Assembly (NCBI GenBank): GCA_014650415.1
Contig: BMUX01000014.1
Coordinates: forward strand, 169,811 to 233,810
Reading direction: 5' to 3'
From: Streptomyces spiroverticillatus
GTDB lineage: Bacteria; Actinomycetota; Actinomycetes; Streptomycetales; Streptomycetaceae
DNA: 64,000 nt
The position numbers and the translations under genes were made by a program. The notes under the pieces are model-generated. The model searched no databases. It saw only the letters and a program-made list of their open reading frames with translations, and was not told the DNA's origin. Shown one piece after another: positions 18,529 through 27,038 of this stretch (the first letter of the stretch is position 1; each line of letters starts with the position of its first letter).

Positions 18529-19335
18529 ATGGCTGATGAGGGAGAACCGAGGCTCTTTGTAAACCGGTGGGGCGACACATCGGACCCGGCGTCCGTGGGG
18601 CGCCCGTCCTACCGGGATGAGTGCAGGTGCTTTGACCAGAACAGGCCGCATCCGCGAGCGCGCGTCGGTTTCCACGCCGAGCAGCAGGACACCTCGACCG
18701 CTGGATGGCGGCGGCTGCTGGAACTGGTCGACGAGGCCTCGGCCGACGGACGGGAGGAGTTCCGTCCTTTGGTCGGGCTCAGCCCCGAGGAGCGGCGGCA
18801 GATCATCACCCTGCCTCCCAGCATCGCCAAGCTGACAGCAGTCAAGCGGTTCGTGCTCTACGGCAGCAACCTGGTCCGGATACCGCCCGAGATCGGGGCC
18901 ATGACCAGCCTGGAGGAGTTCACCCCCTACACCTCGTACCGGCTGCACTGGTTTCCCTACGAGATCACGAGGTGCTCCAAGCTGGCCGGGAGCACGGTGA
19001 GCACGCGCGCGCTGTACGGCAACTACAAGCTGCGTCCGCCCTTTCCCCGGCTCCAGCCCCCGCACGCCGCCGCTGACCTCGACCTGGCAGAGCTCGATGC
19101 CCGCCGATGGGGGGCAACCGCGATGCGCAGTTGCAGTGTCTGCGACCGGCCGATCCAACAGGGTGGGCTCCACCAGGTGTGGATCTCCCTGCGGGTGGCT
19201 ACCGATGTCCTGCCCCTCCTGGTCAACGCCTGCTCGGCAGCATGCGTTACCACTCTTCCCCGCGGAGCCGAGGACTACGTGCAGGTCCCGCACGCAGGCG
19301 GCAATGTCGACCAGCCGGCGTCCGACTGGGACTGA
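18529..19335 (+). CDS. leucine-rich-repeat protein with C-terminal zinc-knuckle-like cysteines
   Basis: The product is 268 residues from the ATG at 18529. Residues about 95-150 hold LRR-like units (ITLPPSIAKLTAVKRFVLYG, then LVRIPPEIGAMTSLEEF). The C-terminal part holds CSVCDRPIQQGGLHQVW and NACSAACV, four cysteines that could bind zinc. The first 55 residues look unlike the rest and have no ribosome site before them. The gene begins right at the edge of the Tn3 remnant, so the original start may have been replaced; related proteins as I recall them begin close to residue 60. A role in protein binding is likely. Confidence 0.6.
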   Translation: MADEGEPRLFVNRWGDTSDPASVGRPSYRDECRCFDQNRPHPRARVGFHAEQQDTSTAGWRRLLELVDEASADGREEFRPLVGLSPEERRQIITLPPSIAKLTAVKRFVLYGSNLVRIPPEIGAMTSLEEFTPYTSYRLHWFPYEITRCSKLAGSTVSTRALYGNYKLRPPFPRLQPPHAAADLDLAELDARRWGATAMRSCSVCDRPIQQGGLHQVWISLRVATDVLPLLVNACSAACVTTLPRGAEDYVQVPHAGGNVDQPASDWD

Positions 19336-19420
19336 TCCGCCAGGGGCCGTCCCGGCGATCATCTGGAGGATGACCTGGTGGCACTTTCACCGGAAACCGT
19401 GGAAGAGGACGAGTACGCAG

Positions 19421-19861
19421 ATGGACAGTGACCGGCGGCATTCCGCTGTCGTGGCGCTCGTCGAGCTCGGGCGAAGCCCGCATTACCGTGACCGGGCGGA
19501 TGCCGGTCACGGCCTGGCGGGCTTCGCCGAGAGGCAGGAGGCCCAGGGGCCGCTGCTGGAGCTCGTGCTCGACCCGGGCGACACCTTCGTCACCCGGATG
19601 ACCGCAGAAGCCGTGCTCCGGCGAAGGGACCGGGCCGGGCTGACGATCGTCGCCTGCGCATTGGCAGTCGCCAACGCGCATCACAGCGACTGGATCCACA
19701 CCGCGATCTGCGCTGTGTTCAGCGTCTTCCCCGAAGAGCGGGACGGCGCGATGCGGTTGTGCGAGGAGACGCTCCAGGACCCTGACGACCGTGTTGCCCT
19801 GGGAGCCCGTCAGCTCCACGAAGCCCTGGCCGCGATCCACCCGATGCTCCGCCCCGCGTAG
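19421..19861 (+). CDS. small HEAT-like helical protein
   Basis: The product is 146 residues with repeated helix pairs: AVVALVELGRSPHYRDRADA, then FVTRMTAEAVLRRRDRAGLT and DRVALGARQLHEALAAIHPM. This looks like HEAT/armadillo repeats, which usually serve as protein-binding scaffolds. The ATG at 19421 is chosen since the helix repeat begins right after it; GGAAGAGG lies about 20 bases upstream, which is farther than ideal. It lies 85 bp downstream of the LRR gene on the same strand and may be cotranscribed. Confidence 0.6.
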   Translation: MDSDRRHSAVVALVELGRSPHYRDRADAGHGLAGFAERQEAQGPLLELVLDPGDTFVTRMTAEAVLRRRDRAGLTIVACALAVANAHHSDWIHTAICAVFSVFPEERDGAMRLCEETLQDPDDRVALGARQLHEALAAIHPMLRPA

Positions 19862-19914
19862 AACAGGGTGAGTGATGTCGTGCGCAGGTACTCGACAGGG
19901 ACGACGCTCGGTCC

Positions 19915-20240
19915 TCTCGCCACACGGTGGACCGGCGTTCGAGGTGGGCTGCGTAGATGCACCTCATCGCGGTCTCGGCGGCGATACCGAAGACGCGCAG
20001 GAGGTGGACGGGGTCGGCGGTGTGGCGGGCCTCGTCGAGGATGCGGTCCTGGCGAGCTTGGACGGGCTCAGGCCCAGGGGACGGCTGCGGGCGGCGAGGC
20101 GCCGTACCTGTTCGTCCCAGTGCTGCTGCTTCGCGTGGTGCCGGAAGTCGTCGAGCAGGGTTTCGGCGGCAGGGGTCAGGGAGGGCAGGCGGTCCAGTTC
20201 CCGGACGGCGATGCAGGTCCAGTCGTCTGGCCAAGTGCAG
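19915..20240 (-). pseudogene. tyrosine-recombinase-like integrase remnant, frameshifted
   Basis: Two pieces in different frames of the minus strand are protein-like. The first (about 20235 down to 20060) reads WPDDWTCIAVRELDRLPSL, then LLDDFRHHAKQQHWDEQVRR. The second (about 20055 down to 19915) reads DEARHTADPVHLLRVFGIAA and ETAMRCIYAAHLERRS. Both resemble, from memory, the start and the extreme end of long Streptomyces site-specific integrases. Here they are joined by a deletion with frame loss. No att site is visible. Confidence 0.6.
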
Positions 20241-20302
20241 GGCTTTGGTCTCCCGGGTCTCCCGCCCGGTCCACCGAGTTGCTCCCCCCATGACGTCTAC
20301 CT

Positions 20303-21079
20303 TCAGATCTCGTCACCGGGCACGTTCAGGTACGTCTCGCGCAGGCGTGCCAAGGTCGGGTGCTCAGAGGGCAGGGCTGTGCCGTCGACGGCAGAGATGG
20401 CCCGTACTCCGATGCTGACGTTGGTCGCGAAGGCGGCCTGCATGGTCGGTACCGATGCAAGGGTGACGGGTTGGACCTGGTGATCGTGGTGCTGCTGGAG
20501 GAGGGCCATGGTGGTGCCCGGCAGGACGTCGGCCTTGGGCCAGACCACGGCACCCTCGGCGTCGATGAACCCGACGTTCCAAGTGCCGCCCTCGGACACG
20601 ATGTTGTCCGGGCCGTAGAAAAGAGCGTCGTCGAACCCTGCGAGCTGTGCGGTGCGCCGGGCGTGCAGGGCGCCGAACAGGCCGACGTGCTTGACGTGCG
20701 GGAGGTCGCGGACGAAGGGCACTGCGGAAACCCGTAGGGGCGGCAGGCTCAGTTCCCCCGAGGACCGGGAGGTGATCAGGATCTGAGGGGTGGCCGCTGC
20801 CGCCGGGTCCTGCATACCGAGGTTCGGGTCAAAAACGGTGACCCGGACCGTGAACGTCCCCTCTTGGGCGGTGACTGCCCGGCGGAGGTAGGTGCGGCAC
20901 TGGTCAAGGTCCAGGTCAGTGCCGAACACGGTGCGGCAGTCGCGTGCCAACCGCTCCAAGTGGAGGGACAGACCACGCACTCGTCGGCCTTCGACACGCA
21001 TTGAGGTGAAGTGGCCGATGTTGGTCAGGGCCAGGGCCCTGACGGCTTCAAGGGCTACGGGGCGCCCGTTCAGTTCCAT
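20303..21079 (-). CDS. class IV aminotransferase (branched-chain/ADC-lyase type)
   Basis: The product is 258 residues of fold-type IV. Marks are RVEGRRVRGLSLHLERL, the PLP-Lys region LPHVKHVGLFGALHARRTAQ (Lys in HVKH), and DDALFYGPDNIVSEGGTWNV, where the Glu and Ser bind substrate and cofactor. The family includes branched-chain aminotransferase, D-amino-acid aminotransferase and 4-amino-4-deoxychorismate lyase; the reduced length and the SEGGTWN motif fit the lyase/DAAT side. The ATG at 21079 starts MELNGRPV, as is usual. It lies between recombinase and transposase scraps and has no obvious pathway neighbours. Confidence 0.8.
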   Translation of the reverse strand: MELNGRPVALEAVRALALTNIGHFTSMRVEGRRVRGLSLHLERLARDCRTVFGTDLDLDQCRTYLRRAVTAQEGTFTVRVTVFDPNLGMQDPAAAATPQILITSRSSGELSLPPLRVSAVPFVRDLPHVKHVGLFGALHARRTAQLAGFDDALFYGPDNIVSEGGTWNVGFIDAEGAVVWPKADVLPGTTMALLQQHHDHQVQPVTLASVPTMQAAFATNVSIGVRAISAVDGTALPSEHPTLARLRETYLNVPGDEI

Positions 21080-21117
21080 CACCCGGCCAGTCTGGCACCG
21101 GGGCGTGGCGGGAGTTC

Positions 21118-21345
21118 ATGCTGACCTTGGTGAGGATGCGCCAGGACTTGAGGTTGGCGAAGCCGTGCTCGACGGCCGCGCGTTCGCGGTTGAGCAGGCG
21201 GCGGTTCGCTTCCTTCTCCGCGTCGGTGAGGTTGTGGTTCCTGGTGGCCTTGCGGCGGCCGGTGATGATCACCGGCCGGTCTCTGGCTGGTCGTCCAGAC
21301 CGGCGAAGCCGAGGTCGGCCAGGGCACCGAGGCCGGCTTCGCGGA
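21118..21345 (-). pseudogene. IS5-like transposase C-terminal remnant
   Basis: The minus strand reads LREAGLGALADLGFAGLDD in one frame and then VIITGRRKATRNHNLTDAEK followed by ERAAVEHGFANLKSWRIL in another. The VEH-FA-LK-WRIL end is typical of DDE transposases of the IS5/IS1182-like group (DDE_Tnp_4), where the Glu is catalytic. A frameshift and missing halves show that it is dead. Confidence 0.7.
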
Positions 21346-21422
21346 GATGGGCCTGTGATCTCGCTGGACCGCCGGGGGGGCGAGATTGTCGGCACGTGAT
21401 CGTCCGTCACGGGTGAGGTCTG

Positions 21423-21530
21423 GTGTTCCGCAACCGGCTCGGCACCCGATGGCGCAAGCTCGATGCCGGCAGCCATGCGATCGTCGTCCTGGCTGTCCTC
21501 CGCCACGACCAACGCCTGCCAGCCCGAACT
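21423..21530 (+). pseudogene. IS5-like transposase N-terminal remnant, inverted relative to its C-terminal part
   Basis: On the plus strand the frame from GTG 21423 reads VFRNRLGTRWRKLDAGSHAI, then VVLAVLRHDQRL. This resembles the N-terminal helix-turn-helix part of the same IS5-like transposase whose C-terminal scrap lies on the opposite strand at 21118-21345. An inversion inside the element, or two insertions in opposite directions, would explain the order. Confidence 0.55.
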
Positions 21531-21645
21531 CGCCAGCCACAGCCCACGCCAGGCCCGTGACCTGCACCTGTGGAGGCCACGGATCGAGGGCGGCACGACC
21601 GCACCCCGACACCCGGCCAGGCCCGGGACCTCACCACCGGACGGC

Positions 21646-22650
21646 TCACCGCTGCCGCGTGAGGATGTACCGCTCACCCGAGTCCGGCTTGCCGATCCAG
21701 GTGAAGACCGTGGGGTGTTCTTCCGTACCGCCGAGGTCCCAGCCGAAGCGCAGGCTCGCGCAGTCCGCGATGCCGAGCTCGTACGGCCGGACGGCACCCT
21801 CGCTCTCGGTCAACTGCCATTTCCCGGTGCAGTTGTAGGCACCGGACTGCTCACCCGTGGCGTCGTACTCCTTGACGCCCTTCGCCGTCACCGTGCCGTC
21901 CGCCGCGAAGCGCAGGCTTGCGCCGTCGCCGTCCGTCCAGGTGCCGACCATGTCGGCTTCGGTGAGCCGGGGCGGTTCGTAGATCTTGAGGATCCTCGAG
22001 CTGTACGCCCCGACCCCGACCGCAAGCGTCGCCGCGAACAGCCCCAGACCGCCCAGCGCCACGCCCCCGAGCACCCGCCATCGGGCCCCGGGCTTTCCGG
22101 GGTTCCCCGCCGCCCGGGCGCACAGGGCCGCGGGTGCCAGTCCGACGATGAGGCCGAGGGCGAGGACGGGATAAACGAGCAGGTCGCCGGGGCCGTCGAA
22201 GCCGGTCAGGAACGTGCAGGAGCCGATGAGCAGCGCCAGGGTGACGGCCACGACCGCCACCGTGGCCAGGGTGAGCTGCCAGCTGTCGCGCCGGCCCGTA
22301 CGGCGGGCCACCGCACGCCCGAGGAGGACGAGGGGAAGCACCGCCATTGCCGAAACGGCCAGCCCTGCGATCACCGATACGACGGCCAGCAGCACGAGCG
22401 CGAAGACGGTGCCGAACAGCCATCCGATGCCGCCTTCACCTCCGTGGGACTCGAGCTGCAAGGCGTACAGGACGCCGACCAGCGCGGCGATCACGGTCTC
22501 AGCTCCGATTGCCACAGCCCCGACGGTGAACACCGCACCGTTTCCGCCGTCCGGGGGCCGCACGGGCATGAACCCCTGCGGCAGCACACCTGGATTCCCG
22601 GGAGCCCCCGGCGATGTCGGCCCCCATCTCGGCGGCATGGTCTGCGTCAT
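21646..22650 (-). CDS. membrane protein of unknown function
   Basis: The product is 334 residues. A Pro/Gly-rich N-terminus (MTQTMPPRWGPTSPGAPG) leads to about five membrane helices (residues about 40-215), then an outer soluble domain of about 110 residues with MVGTWTDGDGASLRFAADGT and YNCTGKWQLTES, a small beta-barrel pattern like the lipocalin-type or META-like domains of Streptomyces surface proteins. A G-rich ribosome site lies just upstream of the ATG. I do not recognise a family. Confidence 0.7.
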   Translation of the reverse strand: MTQTMPPRWGPTSPGAPGNPGVLPQGFMPVRPPDGGNGAVFTVGAVAIGAETVIAALVGVLYALQLESHGGEGGIGWLFGTVFALVLLAVVSVIAGLAVSAMAVLPLVLLGRAVARRTGRRDSWQLTLATVAVVAVTLALLIGSCTFLTGFDGPGDLLVYPVLALGLIVGLAPAALCARAAGNPGKPGARWRVLGGVALGGLGLFAATLAVGVGAYSSRILKIYEPPRLTEADMVGTWTDGDGASLRFAADGTVTAKGVKEYDATGEQSGAYNCTGKWQLTESEGAVRPYELGIADCASLRFGWDLGGTEEHPTVFTWIGKPDSGERYILTRQR

Positions 22651-23052
22651 GCGTCCCCCCTCTTTCCAGGCACATCATGCATCTGGGCACACCGGCGTGA
22701 TCAAGGGGGGCCGCAAAGCGCTCACGCCACCGCCAGCTCCGGCTCCGACTCCGCTCCCAGGCCGCATGCTCCTGGAACTGCACTCACATCCCCCGGCGAG
22801 CCCTCCTCGTCCTCGCCAACACCGAAGTCCAGAGGGCACCGATGATCTCCCCGCAACGATCACGCTCGTGACCGGCGCGAGCCCGTCACTCCCGGCCCAC
22901 ACCAGCATCGCCCGCCTGCACAACCTCGCCCTCGCAGGACCGGAAGGCAGGATTCATCGCCGCCGACCGCAGCTCCATCGGCCTCAAGGTCAGCTACGGG
23001 ACAAGCCTGACCTGGTCGATGGATCCCATCCGGCATGCGGCACGATGATCAC
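22651..23052. other. intergenic, no supported gene
   Basis: These 402 bases separate two divergent genes. The part 22850-23030 has some codon bias on the plus strand but is broken by stops in each frame. Promoters for both genes should lie here; none is clear by eye. Confidence 0.35.
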
Positions 23053-24111
23053 ATGGACGTACAGCAGGGAAGTCCGTCAGAGGAACCGATCGCGGATCTC
23101 GCCCGGCGGCTCGTCGCCGCGAGCAGCGGCGGCTGGACGCCGGACGGGGTCCGGGCGTTGGCGGCGGAACTCGGGTGGGCCTGGAACGACACGTCGGACG
23201 GTCCCGTCCTGGTCACCGGCCGGTCCTCGGGCGATGCACGCCTGCGCCCGGTCGGCCGGTTCGAGGAACCCTACGTCGACGGGGAGGCGTACGTGGAACT
23301 CGCGGTTCCGGTGGCGACCGCTGGGCCGGATGCCGCTGCGCAGGCGGCCGCGTTCCGCGCCGCCAAGAATGCGGTGACCAGGGCCCTGGGCGATCCGTCC
23401 GTCATCGGCTCGCACGGAGACATGGGCCCCTTCTACGACAGCGGACCGCTGTGGGGCGCACCCTTCCTGCGCTGGCGGGGCCGGCCCGACACCCTGGAAC
23501 TGCGCGCGGGAATGTCGGGGCCGGAGCTGGTCCTGCAGCCCACGGACCCGGCGGAGAACTGGTTCTGGCGTCAGGGTGTCGGCGAAGAGCACTCGCTCAG
23601 CGGCTTCTTCGGGAGCAACCGCGCCCCGGCCAATGCCGGTCTCGGTCTCCCCGGCGGCTGGACCGCCAGAAGCTGGGAAACCCTCACACAATCGCTGGGC
23701 AGCTTCCTGGAGACGTTGCCCGCCGAGGCCGCTGCGCTCGACATCAGCTTCGGAATGTCGATCTACGGGCCCCCCAGCATCGGCGGGACCATCCTCTTCG
23801 ACGTCCTGTGCAGCGACCGCCTGTCGATCGGCTGTCATGCCCCCGAAGGTTTCGATCTCGCCGCTCTGGGCTGGGGCACGGTCGTCCAGCATCCTGCCAC
23901 TGCGTTCATCTGGAGCGACGACGACCCGGTGTGGCGCGTGGACGCGGGCGGCCCCGGCGAGCCGAAGGGGCAAGCACTCGCGGAGATGCTCGTGGCGACG
24001 GCCAGAGCCGTGGGAGCGAGCGATCCGGCCGAACTGGCGCTCGGCGGCGAGGCCGAGTTCGTCAGCATCTACCAGATCAAGTACTACGGATTGGGCCTGC
24101 CTACCTTCTGA
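23053..24111 (+). CDS. hypothetical protein, DUF6301-like
   Basis: The product is 352 residues, soluble. The N-terminal 140 residues (WTPDGVRALAAELGWAWNDT, then AAAFRAAKNAVTRALGDPS, then WRGRPDTLELRAG) resemble from memory the DUF6301 group of actinobacterial proteins, which have unknown function and often sit near secretion or toxin loci. The C-terminal 180 residues are a second domain with WETLTQSLGSFLETLPAEA and EAEFVSIYQIKYYGLGLPTF. The ATG at 23053 follows a weak ribosome site. No operon partner is seen. Confidence 0.6.
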   Translation: MDVQQGSPSEEPIADLARRLVAASSGGWTPDGVRALAAELGWAWNDTSDGPVLVTGRSSGDARLRPVGRFEEPYVDGEAYVELAVPVATAGPDAAAQAAAFRAAKNAVTRALGDPSVIGSHGDMGPFYDSGPLWGAPFLRWRGRPDTLELRAGMSGPELVLQPTDPAENWFWRQGVGEEHSLSGFFGSNRAPANAGLGLPGGWTARSWETLTQSLGSFLETLPAEAAALDISFGMSIYGPPSIGGTILFDVLCSDRLSIGCHAPEGFDLAALGWGTVVQHPATAFIWSDDDPVWRVDAGGPGEPKGQALAEMLVATARAVGASDPAELALGGEAEFVSIYQIKYYGLGLPTF

Positions 24112-24214
24112 CCGTTCCCCAGGAGGATGACGGCTGCCTGATCCGTTACGTCTTCGGACCGAAGGTCGCCGCCAACCGCCCGGTCGGCACCGCCCCTCCC
24201 TGCCCAACTGTCAG

Positions 24215-24227
24215 ATGCGTGACGCAT
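24215..24227. promoter_or_regulatory. palindrome upstream of HTH-HEPN-like gene
   Basis: ATGCGT-g-ACGCAT is a perfect 13-base palindrome, about 33 bases before the GTG start at 24260. It could be an operator, possibly for the product's own helix-turn-helix. Confidence 0.4.
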
Positions 24228-24259
24228 GATGAGGATGCACAGACGGTGGAGGGGGATTC

Positions 24260-26029
24260 GTGGGGGACGTGGGCGTGGACGTGGAGGAGCCGGTTCGCCG
24301 GAGAGGGCGCAGGTCGCGGCATCAGGAGCGGGACGAGGCGATCCGGGAGCAGTACGTGTCCGGGCAGACCATGCAGGAGGTCGCCGACGCGTACGGTCTC
24401 ACCCGCCAGCGGGTCCAGCAGATCCTCGAACAGGCCGGGACGGACATCCACCGGGCCCGGCAGGTGCGCCAGGACGCCAAGGCGGAACAACAGGCCCAGG
24501 AAATAGGGGAGTTCATCGCCGGGCACGGTGCGACGGTGGCCCGGCTCGCCTCCACCGGGATGTCGGCGGGCGAGACCGCGGAACGCTTCGCGCTGTTCCT
24601 GCCCGCGATACCCGCCGGCCTGGTCCGGGAGGGGATCGCCGCCTGCGGGGTGCCGTTCGACTCCGACATCCAGGAGTTCAAGTTCTCGCCGCTGGTGATC
24701 GAGGCGGCCGTCTGGTACGTCCTCGGCAGGATCCTCGGGCTGAGCGGCGACGACGGGCGGGCCCTGGCCGAGTACGACCTCTCCGAGGCGCGTGAGGTGG
24801 CCGAGGTGCTGACCGGGGCGGGACTGTCGACCGCCTCGGTCGCCGAGGTTCTCGTACTGGCGCACGCGGCCAGGCTGCATGTGGAAGCGCACCCGGACAC
24901 CGGTCTCTCCGCCCAGAACTACGACGCGATGCGCAAGACCGTGCTGGCCGACCTGGGGCTGACGGAGCACTCCAAGAAGGGCGGCGCCCCCTGGCCCCCG
25001 ACCAGTCAGACGGTACGCAAGCGGCTCGGCCAGGGGCTGTGGGCGGAGGTCCTGGCCCGCCTCGGACTCCAGCGCGACACCCGGGGCCGTCAGCCGGGCG
25101 GGGTCCTCTTCGACCGTGAGGACTACCTCACGGCGATGGCCGATTTCCTCGCCCACTGCACGGCGACCTCGCAGCCGAGCAGCAACGATGTGTACGCGGC
25201 CTGGATCACGGGCGAGGAGCGGGCGGGCCGCAACCGGCCGTCCCCGCAGGCGGTACGGCTGGAGTTCAGGTCCTGGACGGCGGCGAAGCGGGCGGGCCTG
25301 GCGCGCACGGCCGCCGCGGCCGCCTCGACGCCGGCCCCCTCGGTGCCGCGCCGGAGCAACGCCACGGCTGCCTCGCTCAGCAAGGTCGCGCTGCATCACG
25401 CCCAGCAGGAACTGGCGGCCGGGCTGGAGGAGCTGGCAACCGTACGGCTCGTCGAGACCGGGCCTCTCATCGAGCGTTTCGTCCGGACGTACTACGAGGA
25501 GTTCGAGTTCCGCAGGCGTGGCTGGCTGCGGAGCGCGGTAGAGCGGGAACCGGGACAGGACGCGGTGACCAGACGCCTGGCGAACCCGGACTGCAAGGGC
25601 AAGGAGCGCAAGGCCCTGGAGGCCCGGCCCGACCGGCCGGGGGACGTCCTCACCGATGCGTACATCGACAAGCTCGGCAACGGCGACCCGCGCGACACCG
25701 GCCACTGGCTCCACCCCGCCGCGCAGGCGGAACTCGACGCGCTGCCGGACGAGGTGGCCCAGCGCTTCCGCGTCCTGAAGGAGGCCCGGAACCTCCTCAC
25801 CCACGACTCCACGGAATCCGCCCTGCGCTTGCGCACGGCTGTCGACGCCCTGGCCGCCCTCACCCCCACCGACCCCCTCCTCCTCATCCGCCAGACCGGC
25901 CCCCTCTCCCGCCGCCAACTCCTCTCCTGGCTCCGCGCCGCGAACTTCCAGCGCCTGCAACTCCTCGCGAGCAGCGTCCCTCAGCTGTGGCAGGCCATGG
26001 TCACGGGGGACATGGCCGTGTCCGACTAG
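24260..26029 (+). CDS. helix-turn-helix protein with C-terminal HEPN-like motif
   Basis: The product is 589 residues. Residues about 25-60 (RDEAIREQYVSGQTMQEVAD, then TRQRVQQILEQAG) are a sigma-70 region-4-like helix-turn-helix. The middle is helical with a segment around residues 285-350 (DYLTAMADFLAHCTATSQPS, FRSWTAAKRAGL) resembling a homing-endonuclease-associated repeat that binds DNA. Residues about 500-540 read RFRVLKEARNLLTHDSTESA, which fits the R-x4-H pattern of HEPN RNases. The GTG follows GGAGGGGG at good spacing. It may be a DNA-binding effector or a defence/stress RNase; the HEPN call rests on the short motif and its helical context only. Confidence 0.65.
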   Translation: MGDVGVDVEEPVRRRGRRSRHQERDEAIREQYVSGQTMQEVADAYGLTRQRVQQILEQAGTDIHRARQVRQDAKAEQQAQEIGEFIAGHGATVARLASTGMSAGETAERFALFLPAIPAGLVREGIAACGVPFDSDIQEFKFSPLVIEAAVWYVLGRILGLSGDDGRALAEYDLSEAREVAEVLTGAGLSTASVAEVLVLAHAARLHVEAHPDTGLSAQNYDAMRKTVLADLGLTEHSKKGGAPWPPTSQTVRKRLGQGLWAEVLARLGLQRDTRGRQPGGVLFDREDYLTAMADFLAHCTATSQPSSNDVYAAWITGEERAGRNRPSPQAVRLEFRSWTAAKRAGLARTAAAAASTPAPSVPRRSNATAASLSKVALHHAQQELAAGLEELATVRLVETGPLIERFVRTYYEEFEFRRRGWLRSAVEREPGQDAVTRRLANPDCKGKERKALEARPDRPGDVLTDAYIDKLGNGDPRDTGHWLHPAAQAELDALPDEVAQRFRVLKEARNLLTHDSTESALRLRTAVDALAALTPTDPLLLIRQTGPLSRRQLLSWLRAANFQRLQLLASSVPQLWQAMVTGDMAVSD

Positions 26030-26187
26030 TCCCGGGGCCCGCTGACCCCGGGGGGGGCCGCCGGTCCCGGGGAGTCCGCCGCCCGTCGCGCCCGGGCCGG
26101 TTCGGCTCGATTCCGTACCACGCGGAGCACAGGCCCCTAGCATTCCCCGTGCACCACCGACACCAACTCGACCAACCGGGGGCGGAC

Positions 26188-26976
26188 ATGGCCGGATACA
26201 GCGGCGGCGGCGAGACTCGGAGGTACCTGGGCATCTGGGCCCTCATCATCGGACTGCTGCTGCTCTTCGCCGGAGGCTGCGCGTCGAAGGACGCGGAGTC
26301 GCCCCGGTGCGGGGGCGAGCGCATGGAGTCGGGCGACGCCTGCGTGGGCAGCGGGTCGTACAGCGGGTACGAGGAGAAGAAGGACGAGGCGGGGCAGGCC
26401 GCGTACTGGCTGCTGCGGGTGGGCGGGGTACTCGCCGCGGGCGGGGCAGCTGTTCTCGTCGTGGGGTCCGTCGCCGACTCGGCGTGGCGGTTGCGCTCCG
26501 CCGCCCGCCGCAGGTCCGGGACACCGGCGCCCTCCCCTTCCCCGGCCACGGATCCGCTGTCGGGCCTGCTCGACTTCGGCCAGGTCGCACCCGGGCCCAG
26601 GCCAACGACTGCCAGGCCCGCGCCCGCGCCCGCTCCCAGGCCTCGGCCGCGGCCCACAACTCCCGCCCCCAGGGCGGCGACGCCCGCCCCGCGCCCCTCC
26701 CCCGCCGCACCCACCCTTCGGGATCAGCTGGCCGAAGAGATCGGCAGCGTCCAGTTCCCGGCGTCACGCCTGCAGCCGGGTTACGACCGGCAGCAGGTCG
26801 ACACCTTCCTCACTCAAATCCGCGTGGGCCTCCAGGGCAAGGGCCCGGCCGTCGGCCCGGCACAGATCGCCGCAGCTGCCCTGGGCACGGCCGGGCACCG
26901 GCAGACGGGTTACGACCGGCAGGCCGTAGACGCCTTCCTCACCGCGCTGGCGAGCTCGCTGCGCTCCGGGGAGTAG
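26188..26976 (+). CDS. membrane protein with two C-terminal DivIVA-like repeats
   Basis: The product is 262 residues. One helix near residues 15-30 (YLGIWALIIGLLLLFAGGC) ends in a Cys that could be lipid-modified, and a second helix lies at residues about 75-95. A Pro/Ala-rich linker (residues about 110-175) follows, then two copies of a short motif, GYDRQQVDTFLTQI and GYDRQAVDAFLTAL, spaced about 45 residues apart. G-YD-x-x-VD-x-F is the start of DivIVA-domain proteins, which sense membrane curvature at poles and septa. A function in polar growth or sporulation is an inference. Confidence 0.7.
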   Translation: MAGYSGGGETRRYLGIWALIIGLLLLFAGGCASKDAESPRCGGERMESGDACVGSGSYSGYEEKKDEAGQAAYWLLRVGGVLAAGGAAVLVVGSVADSAWRLRSAARRRSGTPAPSPSPATDPLSGLLDFGQVAPGPRPTTARPAPAPAPRPRPRPTTPAPRAATPAPRPSPAAPTLRDQLAEEIGSVQFPASRLQPGYDRQQVDTFLTQIRVGLQGKGPAVGPAQIAAAALGTAGHRQTGYDRQAVDAFLTALASSLRSGE

Positions 26977-27038
26977 GGCGGGAACTCGCCTGCGCCGAGC
27001 ACCAGTTGACGTGCGCGGCACAGGGGGCGGCGGACGGG

